NCBI GenBank assembly: GCA_944474755.1
Contig: OX104114.1
Span: 82,384,623-82,448,622 of the forward strand
Source of the DNA: Limnoperna fortunei
Lineage: Eukaryota; Mollusca; Bivalvia; Mytilida; Modiolidae
DNA length: 64,000 bases
Direction of reading: 5' to 3'
Positions 1 through 10,711 of the stretch are shown in pieces; position 1 is the stretch's first letter, and every line of letters begins with the position of its first letter. Position numbers and translations under genes: made by a program. The notes under the pieces were generated by a model, which saw only the letters and a program-made list of their open reading frames with translations, was not told the origin of the DNA and did not search any database.

Positions 1-330
1 CTGGACCGTGAAATTGAGGTCAAGGTCAGGTGACACCTACCAGACAGTCATGTACTAGTCATCTGCAACCTATACACTAAATATTGTCATCCTACCATGC
101 GTAGTTACAGAGGAACTGTCGTAACCCAAAAAATTTAACGTAGTCACTGGACCGTGAAAATGAGGTCAAGGTCAGGTGACACCTACCAGACAGTCATGTA
201 CTAGTCATCAGCAACCTATACACCAAATATTGTCATCCTACCATGCGTAGTTACAGAGGAACTGTCGTAACCCTAAAACTTTAACGTATTCGCTGGCCCG
301 TGAAATTGAGGTCAAGGTCAGGTGACAGAC
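1..330. repeat. 146-bp tandem repeat, about 2.3 copies, cut by the window edge
   Basis: The motif ctggaccgtgaaattgaggt starts at 1 and recurs at 147 and 293, an exact 146-bp spacing. The first two copies are nearly identical. The third runs only to about 330 and then diverges. The array probably continues to the left of the window. Confidence 0.9.
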
Positions 331-854
331 TGGCAAGTACTCATCATAAGCTACCTCTGGACCAAATTTGATGGATCTAGGGCTTGGGCTTACAAAGAAA
401 TGAAGCAAGATGTCAAGTGTTTACGCCGCCGCCGGATTCCCATACATATTTCTCGCCTCCAGCGACTTTGTCGCAGGCGAGACAAAAACTTAAACTAGAT
501 GTTGTTCCCTAATGTTAGAACCACAGACCATGGAGTGCATAATCAGGTCAGCTATATCACATCAGTTGGGGAGCCCAGGTTTATAACCCATGATAAGGCA
601 TACAAACTCACATAGAGTGCCGATTCAGTATTATTACAGTCTAACAAAACAGATAAGGAATAACTAGTTAGTCAAGTGGCAATAACCCAAATATTATTAC
701 AGTAAAACTCCCATTTGTGTTCCTTGTTGTAATATATTCAGGGGAGATAAAACCACACAAACCTAATATTTAACTCAATCACTAAAGGACAGAACACTAA
801 ATCATCACAAAATTAACCAAAAACACTCTGGAAAATTTAGCTTAAAAAAATACT
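331..854. other. Gene-free interval with probable repeat debris
   Basis: No convincing exon is visible. The stretch at about 425-490 contains a GC-rich patch (cgccgccgccggattccc, then a short inverted motif around gcgacttt) of the kind seen at repeat ends, but no element boundary can be fixed. The missing cytoplasmic exon of the Ig gene was looked for here and not found. Confidence 0.4.
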
Positions 855-1983
855 GACTTGGAGCAAGCACTCATGACATCAGGCAGGGTAGTTACAGGGA
901 TACTATATATGACTTGGAGCAAGCACACATGACATCATGTGGCAGGGTAGTTACAGGGATACTATATATGACTTGGAGCAGTCACACATCACATCATGTG
1001 GCAGGGTAGTGACAGGGATACTATATATGACTTGGAGCAGTCACACATCACATCATGTGGCAGGGTAGTTACAGGGATACTATATATGACTTGGAGCAGT
1101 CACACATCACATCATGTGGCAGGGTAGTTACAGGGATACTATATATGACTTGGAGCAGTCACACATCACATCATGTGGCAGGGTAGTTACAGGGATACTA
1201 TATATGACTTGGAGCAGTCACACATCACATCATGTGGCAGGGTAGTTACAGAGATACTATATATGACTTGGAGCAGTCACACATCACATCATGTGGCAGG
1301 GTAGTTACAGGGATACTATATATGACTTGGAGCAGTCACACATCACATCATGTGGCAGGGTAGTTACAGGGATACTATATATGACTTGGAGCAGTCACAC
1401 ATCACATCATGTGGCAGGGTAGTTACAGAGATACTATATATGACTTGGAGCAGTCACACATCACATCATGTAGCAGGGTAGTTACAGGGATACTATATAT
1501 GACTTGGAGCAGTCACACATCACATCATGTGGCAGGGTAGTTACAGGGATACTATATATGACTTGGAGCAGTCACACATCACATCATGTGGCAGGGTAGT
1601 TACAGAGATACTATATATGACTTGGAGCAGTCACACATCACATCATGTGGCAGGGTAGTTACAGGGATACTATATATGACTTGGAGCAGTCACACATCAC
1701 ATCATGTGGCAGGGTAGTTACAGAGATACTATATATGACTTGGAGCAGTCACACATCACATCATGTGGCAGGGTAGTTACAGGGATACTATATATGACTT
1801 GGAGCAGTCACACATCACATCATGTGGCAGGGTAGTTACAGGGATACTATATATGACTTGGAGCAGTCACACATCACATCATGTGGCAGGGTAGTTACAG
1901 AGATACTATATATGACTTGGAGCAGTCACACATCACATCATGTGGCAGGGTAGTGACAGGGATACTATATATGACTTGGAGCA
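855..1983. repeat. 59-bp minisatellite, 19 units
   Basis: Units start with gacttggagcagtcacacat and end with actatatat. Starts fall at 855, 911 and then every 59 bp to 1973, followed by an 11-base partial unit. The first unit is 3 bp short. The first two units carry a variant (aagcac) not seen later. The remaining units differ only at single sites, for example ggg/gag before atac and gtt/gtg before acag, so the array is recently homogenised. It lies just downstream of the transmembrane exon of the minus-strand Ig gene, so it may sit in an intron or the 3' region of that gene. Confidence 0.95.
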
Positions 1984-2085
1984 ATATGTTGATGTTAATA
2001 GCAATGCATAGATTTCATTTTGTTGACAAGGACAGGACAATAGAACGAGTCAAATGACAATGCCTGTTGGGGAAAACTATCTTAC

Positions 2086-2193
2086 CATTTCGTCTTTTGC
2101 TCACTAACACAATTGCTATGACAACTGCAATAATAATAACCACGATGACAATCACTATGGCAATAATAACTGGAGTGCCAAGTCCAAGTGGTC
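2086..2193 (-). CDS. Exon 5: transmembrane segment
   Basis: The acceptor is ttttatttcag and the donor AATG|gtaagatag, giving 108 nt, phase 1 at both ends. It encodes a Gly/Pro stalk (GPLGLGTP), about 23 Ile/Val/Ala residues, then SKRRN. Hydrophobic segment followed by basic residues fits a single-pass membrane anchor with the C-terminus in the cytoplasm. The cytoplasmic tail lies in exons not identified. Confidence 0.7.
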
Positions 2194-5100
2194 CTGAAAT
2201 AAAATACAAATCAAAGTAATATTGAAGTATATGCAATGTTAAAACATGTTTCACAATAATATGCAGTAATTTTAAAGGGAATGTTAAGATTTTACCAGTT
2301 TTTCAATTTATCTAAAAAGGTTTGTAGAAATATTTATACTTCGTTTTCTTACCAAAAACCATTATTAAAGAACCAAGTAGATAACTAGATAGTTGATGTC
2401 AACAGTTTGTGATCGGAAAATTGTAAGAACATATGCTCATACATGAATTCGTCATTCAAGAAACTATAATGGGACCATGAGGTCAAAGTTCAGGGTCAAC
2501 CAACAAACATCTGAACAGCCCAGTAAGTGCAAAATGACAAATCCATATTGGCTGGATGGTAACTGCCATTATTATACCTCAATTTCATTTACAATTTTAA
2601 TCTTCCATAGGCCACCCTGACATATAAGTACTGTCAAAAAAAATGTACTGTCAGAAAAAGACTTTCCCCCGCTACCATAGGTACGGACTGTTCAAAAATA
2701 ATACTGTACCATTCGCCCATGCGCAATATCTAATTTTACATTTCCGTTGTAAACAGACGACAATAATGTCAAGAAACAAACATTTTTCTACCACAAATGA
2801 TGCAGATTTAAAGATTCTGGATGCTGTTAGTATTCTTTTTATTGTTAAATTGCTGTTTCATTACCATTATTACATCAATTAAATACTATTATTGAATAAA
2901 GTTGTTTATGCTTTGAATAGTTTTTCAGTATAATAAAAATAAATGTTACGTGACTGACAGGTTGACAGTAAAATTGGCAACTTTCGAAAACACTGTCAAC
3001 CTCGGCTTTTGCCTCGGTTAACAGTATTTCCTCAAGTTGACAATTTTACTGTCACCCTGTCAGACATGTAATATTTATATAATATATAGAGGTATTCATT
3101 TAAGTTGCATATTGTCAAACCTGCTATATGAGACCATTCAGAGAAAAAAACATAAGAAAGGTGGGGTTTAAAAACAGAGGGGGGGGGGGGGGGGATGGGG
3201 GGCCTCAAAATTATGTTCTTATACGCAGGCTTGACTACAATATACTTCAATTTTACACTTTTCTTACCTTTAAGCTTTCCAATTGTATTGCTTTCTTTCC
3301 AATCAATTTCTGCCACTGAACACTCGCATGTGTATACTGATTCTGAGTTGAAAGTCACAGGCCAAGAAAAGGTTCGACTTTTTTCTTCTTTGCTACCACA
3401 ACCTGATGCCTGAAACCAACAGAAAACATATTTATATAATAGATATATAACAATAAATAAGTTGGAAAGGTAAAATAAAGGACTATTTGAGGTAAATTTA
3501 CATTCTTAATTAAACATTATACTGAAAATACTGTTACATGAATTTGCAGTCATTTTTGTTTATACATGTATGGGAATTTCACGTCTATCAATTGTTTTTA
3601 ATGTTTATCCTCGATGTATCATTGATTTTGTGTCCACGAAATTAATAGGCCAGTGCATACACTTATAGAGCTTGATTTAACTTGAACATAAGGGACACTA
3701 TCTTATATGAAAATAAATTACATTCTTGTTGGGATTTAAGATACCATTGTCCAATGATCCCAGCATCAGATACTTCTAACTCATGGAAACTGCATTTCTA
3801 AATTAAAGTTTCTGTGATGACTACGCTAATCAAGCTATTATATGTACATATATATGATCTTTACAAAACATTTATTACAAAACTGGGTAAGAATTAAAAT
3901 TTTGGCTCCCTTTTAAAACAACAAACATTTATAAGATAAGAATAGCAAAAGAAAATATTGTGATTTTTTAGTGCTAAGGTTACACCATTAAAATCTTGCA
4001 GAATGTATATGTATTTTGACCTACATTTCCGTCTGCCTTGGATATCTTCTCAGTTGTCTGTTTACCATCAATAAGTAACTGGACGTTGACTTTATCTGCA
4101 GGATAAGCACAGTCCACATGACATTCCATTGTGGCGTTCATTTTGTCGGTTGCATCCATTTTCATTAAGTGACAGGAACTAGGTACACCTAAATCAGAGA
4201 CAAATCAACAATGAATGTAAGGTATATAAATATATACTGTGTAGTCCTCTCGAATGATAATTTCAATTGTTTTGACGTGATTTTACAACCTCTTTTTACC
4301 ATCAATAAAACCTCGATTACACAATCTACACTCCAACAGAGAGGTGAGCAACAGTGAAGAAAACTGTCTCCTACACACCCCACTGGGATTGGTGGAGTAA
4401 TTCCAATTTGCAAGGCCTGTACAGTAGCTTCATGTATAATATAGAGGCTTTGTCAAAAATGTTACATATAATTGTATGTGCATTAGGAACAGAAAAAAAC
4501 ATGAGATTGCCGAGATGTTCTCTCCTGTTTTCATACTGAGTACAAATATGACACATATTCTGCAACATGTACATACATTGTCAGGGCCTGCTCTGGCTTC
4601 TAAAAAGCTGGCGCCAAAAAAATCGCCAACTGCAATTTTCTGTCGCCAGTTTTGTAAAAGTGTCGCCATATTAGAAATCGCTAGATCACTATATGACATG
4701 GCGAAATTGTTTAACATTATGTGTGACATATTCTGTAACGTCGGACGAAATCCAAGTTTGCCGGACTCTTAATTCAATTTTTCAAAAGTTTGGTCTCGAG
4801 CCGCCCGTACACTAATTGTATTTTAATCATGAAAAGATGTGTGAGTGACTTCTTGTTGGCAGAAAACCAAAATTTTACAGTATTTTATTAGAAACATCTA
4901 TTCCCGTGAATGAACATAAAACCGGAAATACTGAAAATAGAACTACGCATGTGTAAGAGTTTTCTAATTACGAAATTAAGACGGACATCCAGTCCGGAAA
5001 TCACTCAACAACGACGTCAGTTTTCATACCTGTATTTTATTAATTACATTATAAAAAAATAAATTTAAAACGTGCATGCATCGTTTAACACTATAAAATC

Positions 5101-8100
5101 TTGGCACCAAAAAAAATCGCCAGACGTAATATTTTGTCGCCAAATGAAAAAAAAATCGCAATTGGCGACATTGGCGAAGCCCAGCGCTGCCCCTGCATTG
5201 TATATATATATCCTTTTAAATCTGCAAGATCATTAAGATCTATTTCCATCAGAATGATAAAGAGACACTTTGAGGCATCATACAATCTGGGAGTAGGTTA
5301 GGAAAATTTGAAATAAAAAGAAAAAGTATACAATAGGGAATCACAACTTTTAAAAATAAAAAGATTTTGTGACATTGATAAAAAATAATTGTTTTGTTTA
5401 AAAAAAACAATTAGAAAATTTTTTCTTGCAATTTCAATCACTCCATTTAAAAATTGTGACAATCCTATGACATTCAGGTCACATCATTATTAGAGACTTC
5501 ACATGAGCACTGGAATTCAGAGGCACAGTTACAGAAATAAGTGCATGATGGCACTAATTTGTGTTAAGAAATTATCCTTTTTTTCTATGGTTTTAGCGAT
5601 TATGGAATTTTTATATCAATTACAATGATGGGATAGCCCTAAACAACTTTCTATTTAACTGGAACACCAGCCAAACAGTAGATATAAATTTACATTGTAA
5701 TTTGTTTTAAACAGAGCTTAAAAGCCTTAAATATCATACATACTATAAACAATTAATTGTGATTCTGCAGAGTTAGCTGTAGAATAAGAACATTTCCATT
5801 TTCCCTGGTCCCTTGCGATGCTTAGACTATCAATCTCAAAGTGTACTGCTGTTTCATTTCCATGAGTATGCCATTCGATTGTTGAGTGGTTAGTATAGGC
5901 AGTGTCCTTCAGAGCACAAGTATTCTGATTGGTGCAAGCTGCAACCTCCTTGGTATCTTTATAAATTTTAACCAGTTGGCTTGCATTATCAGTAAAGTGG
6001 CACATGATCATGCATTTTGAGCCTCTCTTTGGTTTTTCACAGAGATATAGCATTGGGTCTGTTAACAGATAAGCAGAATTACTCAAAGGACAGAAAATAT
6101 GCATGTTAAGTCTGTCTTCTTACCAAACATTACCATATACAGAGGGAATAGTCATATAAACAATCTACATAATGCAGAGTGTTTCACTGAGTTACACCAA
6201 CAATTTTGAGTAGTCAGACACAGTGATTGGGAAGGATTTTTTTATAATGGGACAATGGCCCCATCTTAGAACAATCCAAAGGGCCATTTTTTATATTATG
6301 GGGCCATTGACAGACTTTAAAGGGCCATTTTTTTAACATGGTGGTTACTTTTATGATAGCAATATAAGGAACACATTTGTAGTTTAATATGACATGGATG
6401 GGTTGCTTTGCATAAATTTGGGGTCGTTGTCTCTCAGAAATTTACTCCAACCTTATACACATTGACGTGCGAACTACCGCTTTAGACTTCAGTCACGTAA
6501 AGCAAGTGAACAGTTTGTTCCTGTTTAAATTTAGCTGGCTAATTTCAAGAAAACGATTGAAATCGAAGGGATTTTCACCAGACATGTCTGGAAGGTCCTG
6601 CGAATTTTGTTTTCACATTGATCAGGACTAATATGACATTTTAAAAGAAGTAAAGCTATTGACTTCCGCAGTTATGCTTTCCCTGATTACTAATTTACCT
6701 CATAATAAATGCCTTTTAATTTCATAATCGACTTTATCGATATCAACATTAAATATTTTTAATGTGCAACATAAAACTGAATGTAACCTTATACATATTG
6801 AAGTACGAACTACAGCTATAGACTTCCGTCACGTGAAGCAAGCGAACAGTTCGTTCTTGTTAAAAAAGAACTAAAGTTACGCTTTCACGGATTACAAATT
6901 TACCTCGTAATAAATGCCTTCTAACTAACAGTTGCCAGTCGGGTAGGCGTACGTTTGTTTTGTACCCCTCACGGGAATCCCGGAAATAAATTTTTAAATT
7001 TAAAGGAGGACCGTATCCGGTACAAATTTGCGGACGTAATTCATCGCTAATTGCCTAATTATTTAAAGCAATAATCGATTTAAAAATTAAATATTTTGCA
7101 TATGCAACATTAACTGCATGTAAATTTATATGGGTATTTCTCTGTGTTTTGTGATGCGCGCTTAAAAAAGGGGTCTATAATTTTAGTAGTATAGATTCAT
7201 GTTGTACTATTCGATCACATTAAAGTTCGAGTGAATTTCTTAGTAAATTTCTATTTTTAAAATCAGTTCCGAGAATTTTATTTCTTTAATCCATTTGATT
7301 GGACGAGTATTTAAAGTCCTCTATTTTTAAAACGAGTTCCGAGAATTGTAGGCAATTACGATATTTGATTGGACGAGTATTTAAAGTAATCTATTTTAAG
7401 TATCGGGCAATTCAAATTTCTACGCTAAGTGTAGGTAGTCACTGAAATTACTATCGCGCACTCGGGCCCTTCCCTGTTGTTCACCAATGGGCCATTTTAG
7501 TCACTGAAGCGCCAATTGCGCATGGCGCGTGGCCTTCCCAATCCCTGCAGACACAATATCTCAATTTTTTGTTAGACACTTGTGAATTACCAGCAGCATC
7601 AATGAAGATTTATGTAAAATCAGGTTCATGTAAGCAGTTTTAGAACTTAAATATTTTAAATAATTTTTATAAATTAATCGTAACTTGCACTAGAACATAC
7701 TTTTTTAGAACAACGATATAATTACAGTCCTTTGTTCAAGTAAATGCAACTGGTTCATCGGTGATGATGTGTTTTGTCCTTATTATTTCATAATACAGTT
7801 TTTTAATTCGTTTATTGCCATTACACAAATGATAACATTTTCTCTAGACAAAGTACACAGGAATAAATAAATACACAGCTGTTTTAGTGTTTAATCATGC
7901 TGTTAGGAGAAAGTAATCAGGGTCAAGGATAAATAAATATACACCTTATAAATATAACAATACTTTCAATTGTGTCTACATTTTATCAATACTATTAACA
8001 AAGGGGAAGACTTATCCTTTAAAATTAGTTGAAAATTAACAAAAAATATTCCGGTTATTATAATTACTACAACTCTTTCTTACCTACTGAGAAAACCATT

Positions 8101-8138
8101 TCTGCAACAAAAACAATAACTGCTAGTTTCAACAGCAT
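2086..8138 (-). CDS. Two-Ig-domain type I transmembrane protein (five coding exons, 3' end missing)
   Basis: Five minus-strand exons join in phase: 8138-8084, 6058-5744, 4188-4025, 3409-3268 and 2193-2086. Together they give 784 nt, or 261 codons plus one base. The product starts with a signal peptide, then has two Cys-rich Ig-like domains with several N-glycosylation sequons (NAS, NHS, NET, NAT), a 23-residue Ile/Val-rich transmembrane helix and a basic stop-transfer KRR. All junctions have GT donors and AG acceptors, and the phases agree at each joint (1, 1, 0, 1). The last donor is phase 1, so at least one cytoplasmic exon is missing; it may lie beyond the left edge or have escaped notice. 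Long introns contain mobile elements. The architecture is that of a cell-surface adhesion or recognition receptor, but the ligand and any orthologue are unknown. The splice model is read by eye and has no transcript support. Confidence 0.72.
2946..3070. repeat. Foldback (inverted-repeat) element in an Ig-gene intron
   Basis: The left arm at 2946-2981 (containing tgacagtaaaattggcaac) pairs with the right arm at 3036-3070 (gttgacaattttactgtca). Arms are about 35 bp with a few mismatches around a 54-bp loop. Probably a tiny foldback or MITE relic. Confidence 0.75.
3268..3409 (-). CDS. Exon 4: second half of the second Ig-like domain
   Basis: The acceptor is ctgttggtttcag and the donor AAAG|gtaagaaaa, giving 142 nt, phase 0 in and phase 1 out. 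It ends with the F-strand-like motif SVYTCECSV, the partner of the Cys in exon 3. The reading frame stays open beyond the donor through a poly-G tract (3179-3194), but that part is intronic: it reads as poly-Pro and lacks domain character. Confidence 0.65.
4025..4188 (-). CDS. Exon 3: first half of the second Ig-like domain
   Basis: The acceptor is tctctgatttag and the donor gaaat|gtaggt, giving 164 nt that enter in phase 1 and leave in phase 0. The peptide contains CHLM, then MECHVDCAYP, which resembles the B-strand Cys of an Ig domain, followed by a charged loop ending KADGN. It joins directly to exon 4 to complete the fold. Confidence 0.65.
4582..5195. mobile_element. Non-autonomous hAT-like element 1 (614 bp)
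   Basis: The ends are imperfect inverted repeats: cagggcctgctctggcttc at the left, and the reverse complement of the right end reads caggggcagcgctgggcttc. A 6-bp direct repeat, cattgt, flanks both ends exactly (4576-4581 and 5196-5201). Subterminal regions carry several tcgcca/tggcga motifs in both orientations, as in hAT elements. No transposase ORF is visible. Termini starting CAGGG are typical of hAT elements. The 6-bp TSD suggests the subgroup with 6-bp duplications rather than the usual 8. It lies in the intron between Ig exons 3 and 2. Confidence 0.75.
5744..6058 (-). CDS. Exon 2: first Ig-like domain
   Basis: This 315-nt exon (105 codons) sits between an acceptor with a pyrimidine-rich tract (tgcttatctgttaacag) and the donor ata|gtatgt, phase 1 at both ends. 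That is the classic symmetrical Ig-domain exon. The protein has an early Cys pair (CMIMC), a second pair (CTNQNTC) and the F-strand motif DQGKWKCSYS near its end, where D..G.W.C mimics the usual D.G.Y.C of Ig folds. The replacement of the Tyr by Trp is mildly unusual. Confidence 0.72.
6221..7547. mobile_element. Non-autonomous hAT-like element 2 (1,327 bp)
   Basis: The inverted termini match over 15 positions with one difference: cagtgattgggaagg at the left against cagggattgggaagg from the right. A perfect 6-bp duplication, cagaca, flanks it (6215-6220 and 7548-7553). Inside there are two direct duplications: one near 6448 and 6782 (accttataca.attga.gt.cgaacta), the other near 7260 and 7330 (agttccgagaatt followed by gattggacgagtatttaaagt). 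No transposase is encoded. It lies in the intron between Ig exons 2 and 1. Confidence 0.8.
8084..8138 (-). CDS. Exon 1: signal peptide
   Basis: The ATG at 8138 opens a signal peptide, MLLKLAVIVFVAEMVFSV. The exon ends at a strong AG|gtaag donor, phase 1. Just upstream on the minus strand, tttattatttcag at about 8164 is a good acceptor, so this exon also carries a short 5' UTR and is preceded by a UTR intron. Joining it to the next exon creates an Asp codon across the junction. Start choice: it is the only ATG that gives a hydrophobic leader in phase with the Ig exon. Confidence 0.7.
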
Positions 8139-8681
8139 CTTTTCTCTTTTGATACTACTAAATCTGAAATAAATAATAAAAATTATCTATTTTTCCTAAT
8201 ATGTAAAATTTAAAGATGTACTTAATCCATCACAAATACTTGTTATCTGTATCTTAAGCAAAAAGAGAGTAATTTTCCAGTGCCACATCTGCATAACTTA
8301 ACCAAAACTGTTTGGGTTTGAGCGCCATCATGTAACTTCACTGCATTTTCCTATTTTTATTTGTTTAGTTTCCAATATATTGTTAACATTTTAATTTAAT
8401 CAATCTTTGCTGCTAAATTTGAATAAATTTTGTTATTTTGAAATATATTTGCAAGTACAGTCTGAAATTGTGTGTTTCAAACACTAAGAAATTGAAATTA
8501 AAAGCTGTTTTAATCTGTATGGTTAAAGAAACTTTCTTTAGTTAATTCTTATTTTCCCAGCTAAATATAGTAACATGTCATATGTATTAAATCTTCAGAC
8601 ATTACCTTTCATTACTTTTGGATTGTGCAATCTGTTGCACATGTTATTAACATTCTTATCAGTAGATTTATGTTAACTTAC

Positions 8682-8808
8682 CTCAAAAACTAAGAGTAAA
8701 AAAATATTCCACTGATGAGATCATGCAATAAATTATCCAGGTGAACCGATTATCTGCCAGTAAAAGGCTCGTGTAGGCGTTGTGTTTATCTTTCCCCGAA
8801 TTAGTCAG
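8682..8808 (-). promoter_or_regulatory. Probable 5' UTR exon of the Ig gene
   Basis: A strong donor, GAG|gtaagtta, ends a non-coding exon at 8682 on the minus strand. It can splice to the acceptor just before the signal-peptide exon. The 5' boundary near 8808 is inferred from the TATA-like motif upstream and is approximate. Confidence 0.45.
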
Positions 8809-8837
8809 ATTTTACTTATAGCACGATTAAATAAAGC

Positions 8838-8846
8838 CTTTATATA
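8838..8846 (-). promoter_or_regulatory. TATA-like box for the Ig gene
   Basis: The minus strand reads tatataaag here. It lies about 30 bp upstream of the assumed transcription start and about 160 bp upstream of the UTR donor. In such AT-rich DNA chance matches are common. Confidence 0.35.
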
Positions 8847-9333
8847 ATTTAAATACGCCAATTATTGCGTGCTAATATAATTAACTTGTCATACAACGTT
8901 GTCACAACAAAGGATAATAATGCGGCATTTTTTTGGCCTGCAGCTACTTATTTATTGTGTCTACAAGATGGACACGATATTTTTTACGTCGATGTGTTAA
9001 TTAACATGCATCAAACAATTTATTTGATACCTTTGGCTAAAATGTTAAAGAATGTGCATTTTTACCTGAGTAATAAAAACTGAAATACCTGTATGGCACG
9101 TTTTCGTTTTCCAAACCAGGAAGCCGGTGGTCGCCGCCAAAAAAGCTATACGGAAATAATAAGTCAATATCGGATGCGATAGCATCAATGTTTCCGGATT
9201 TCGTTAGAACGCAAACTAAAATGGTGTTCTCAAAACGTCTACTCGCAAAATAAACATGTAATTAAGAAATAAGGATTAGGAGTCAATTGAAGGCATTTTA
9301 CCTGTAATTTACCTGTAAAATAATTTATATATT

Positions 9334-9579
9334 TTACAATTTATACTGAAAAAGATGTTTAACGATTAAGATCAAAATATACAAAATGATAGCAGTAATA
9401 AAACAGTTATCAGCATATTTCGTGATTTCGACCATCACATTTCTACAGTGTACAGGTAAATTTGTCTTGCCACAAACGCGACAGCAAAATCCGACGATCA
9501 TTTGAAAAGCCTGTTTAACTGGAGGCATATCAATTGCGATAGCCGCTGTCAAGGAAAGAGAATGTCCCGATAGAAACAT
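9334..9579 (-). CDS. Unrecognised small ORF with CxxC motifs and a hydrophobic C-terminus
   Basis: An 81-codon frame starts at an ATG at 9579. It contains FCCRVCGKTNLPVHC and ends with a hydrophobic stretch (FITAIILYILILIV) and a basic tail, then a stop. The CC..C..C cluster followed by a membrane-like segment looks less random than most ORFs here. It could also be an exon entered through the acceptor-like ttctctttccttgacag inside it. No family is recognised and chance remains possible. Confidence 0.25.
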   Translation of the reverse strand: MFLSGHSLSLTAAIAIDMPPVKQAFQMIVGFCCRVCGKTNLPVHCRNVMVEITKYADNCFITAIILYILILIVKHLFQYKL

Positions 9580-9599
9580 TAAAATCACCCCTTACATAC

Positions 9600-10541
9600 A
9601 TTTTAATTTGTTATTTTTCTGTTATTGCCAATGTCAATAAAAATATCCCAATAAGAAGCTGTACATTTATTGTTACTGTTATCTTATGTTGTGATGGTGA
9701 AAAAAGTTTGTTTAAGATTCCGTCATTTAAAAGGTACTCATAACACGGGGGAGGGGTGGGGGTAACTATAGGGATACTTTTAGGAACAGGACTGCGTACG
9801 GATATTTGACCACCCTATTCATATATTTTCGGAGGTTATGAAACGAAACCTAATCATATGATGAATTATTAAATCAGAACTATTCATATATTTTCTTATT
9901 GCACATTCCCATTGACAAATAGTCCATTCACTACAGAAATGATCAAGTGATGTTAATGGAGAGCTATAAAGGTGACCCTTTCGTGCCGCACACCTGTATT
10001 ACCCTATATATTCCAATACGCCAATTCCCCCCCCCCCCCCCGGTGACTCAGAATCAACACTTCTCCCTAATTGAACTGCAAATTTCCACGGTGCAGAGAC
10101 TGTGTAGCATGTGATCGTTTGACTAGAATGTTTATCCCATGACGTGAATGTGGTAATAAACCATTATTTTACACAAGATACCATAATATGTACGCCCCCC
10201 CCCCTTCATCGTTAACCAAATGCACTTGTTCACGCTTCGCGTTGCTAGCTCGGAAGACTGGGCTATAAATAACTTGTAACACAATAAGAAGCTAGATCCT
10301 CTCATTACGATAAATAAGGAGGGGTTCCACCGATATGGCCAGTGAAATAAAAAGCTAATATTCGAAGCTCATGCTATCGTTTCGCGGTTTCTTAATTAAG
10401 ACGGGGCGTTTCTAAGCAATATTAGTTCTTTGTAGTTGTTATTGCATATGGCAGTTCTTCTCTTGCGTTCAACAGGCACACGTGAACTTTCATGCAGTAT
10501 TATCCAAGTGTTTAGAGCATATATTAACGATATGACGTTTC
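9600..10541. other. Intergenic, no gene seen
   Basis: AT-rich single-copy-looking DNA with homopolymer C tracts at about 10,027-10,040 and 10,195-10,204. No exon, RNA gene or element boundary was found. Confidence 0.5.
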
Positions 10542-10553
10542 TGGAATTTGCGT

Positions 10554-10711
10554 TGTTTGTTTGTTTGTTTGTTTGATGGTGTTTAACGCCACTTTCAGCA
10601 ATTTTTCAGCTATATCATTGCGTCCAGTTTTTATTGGATTGAAGCCGGAATGCCCGGAGAAAACCCCCGACCTGCGGTAGGAAAACTGGCAATCCTTGTC
10701 AATTAAGATTG
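10554..10711 (-). mobile_element. 5'-truncated SINE with a 12-bp TSD
   Basis: Read on the minus strand this is the 3' body of the same SINE family that is complete at 61,290-61,540: aattgacaaggattgcc, caggtcggg, ttttctccgg, agctgaaaaattgctg, then gtggcgttaaa and an (AAAC)n tail. The 12-bp direct repeat tggaatttgcgt flanks it at 10,542-10,553 and 10,712-10,723. The tRNA-like head is missing, as expected for incomplete reverse transcription. Confidence 0.85.

Noticed and set aside
3032..3267. Poly-Pro continuation of the exon 4 frame
   Set aside because: A strong donor ends the exon at 3,268; the rest runs through a poly-G tract and the foldback element.
4430..4772. Opposed frames of about 99 codons
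   Set aside because: They overlap each other and the hAT-like element end; no protein character.
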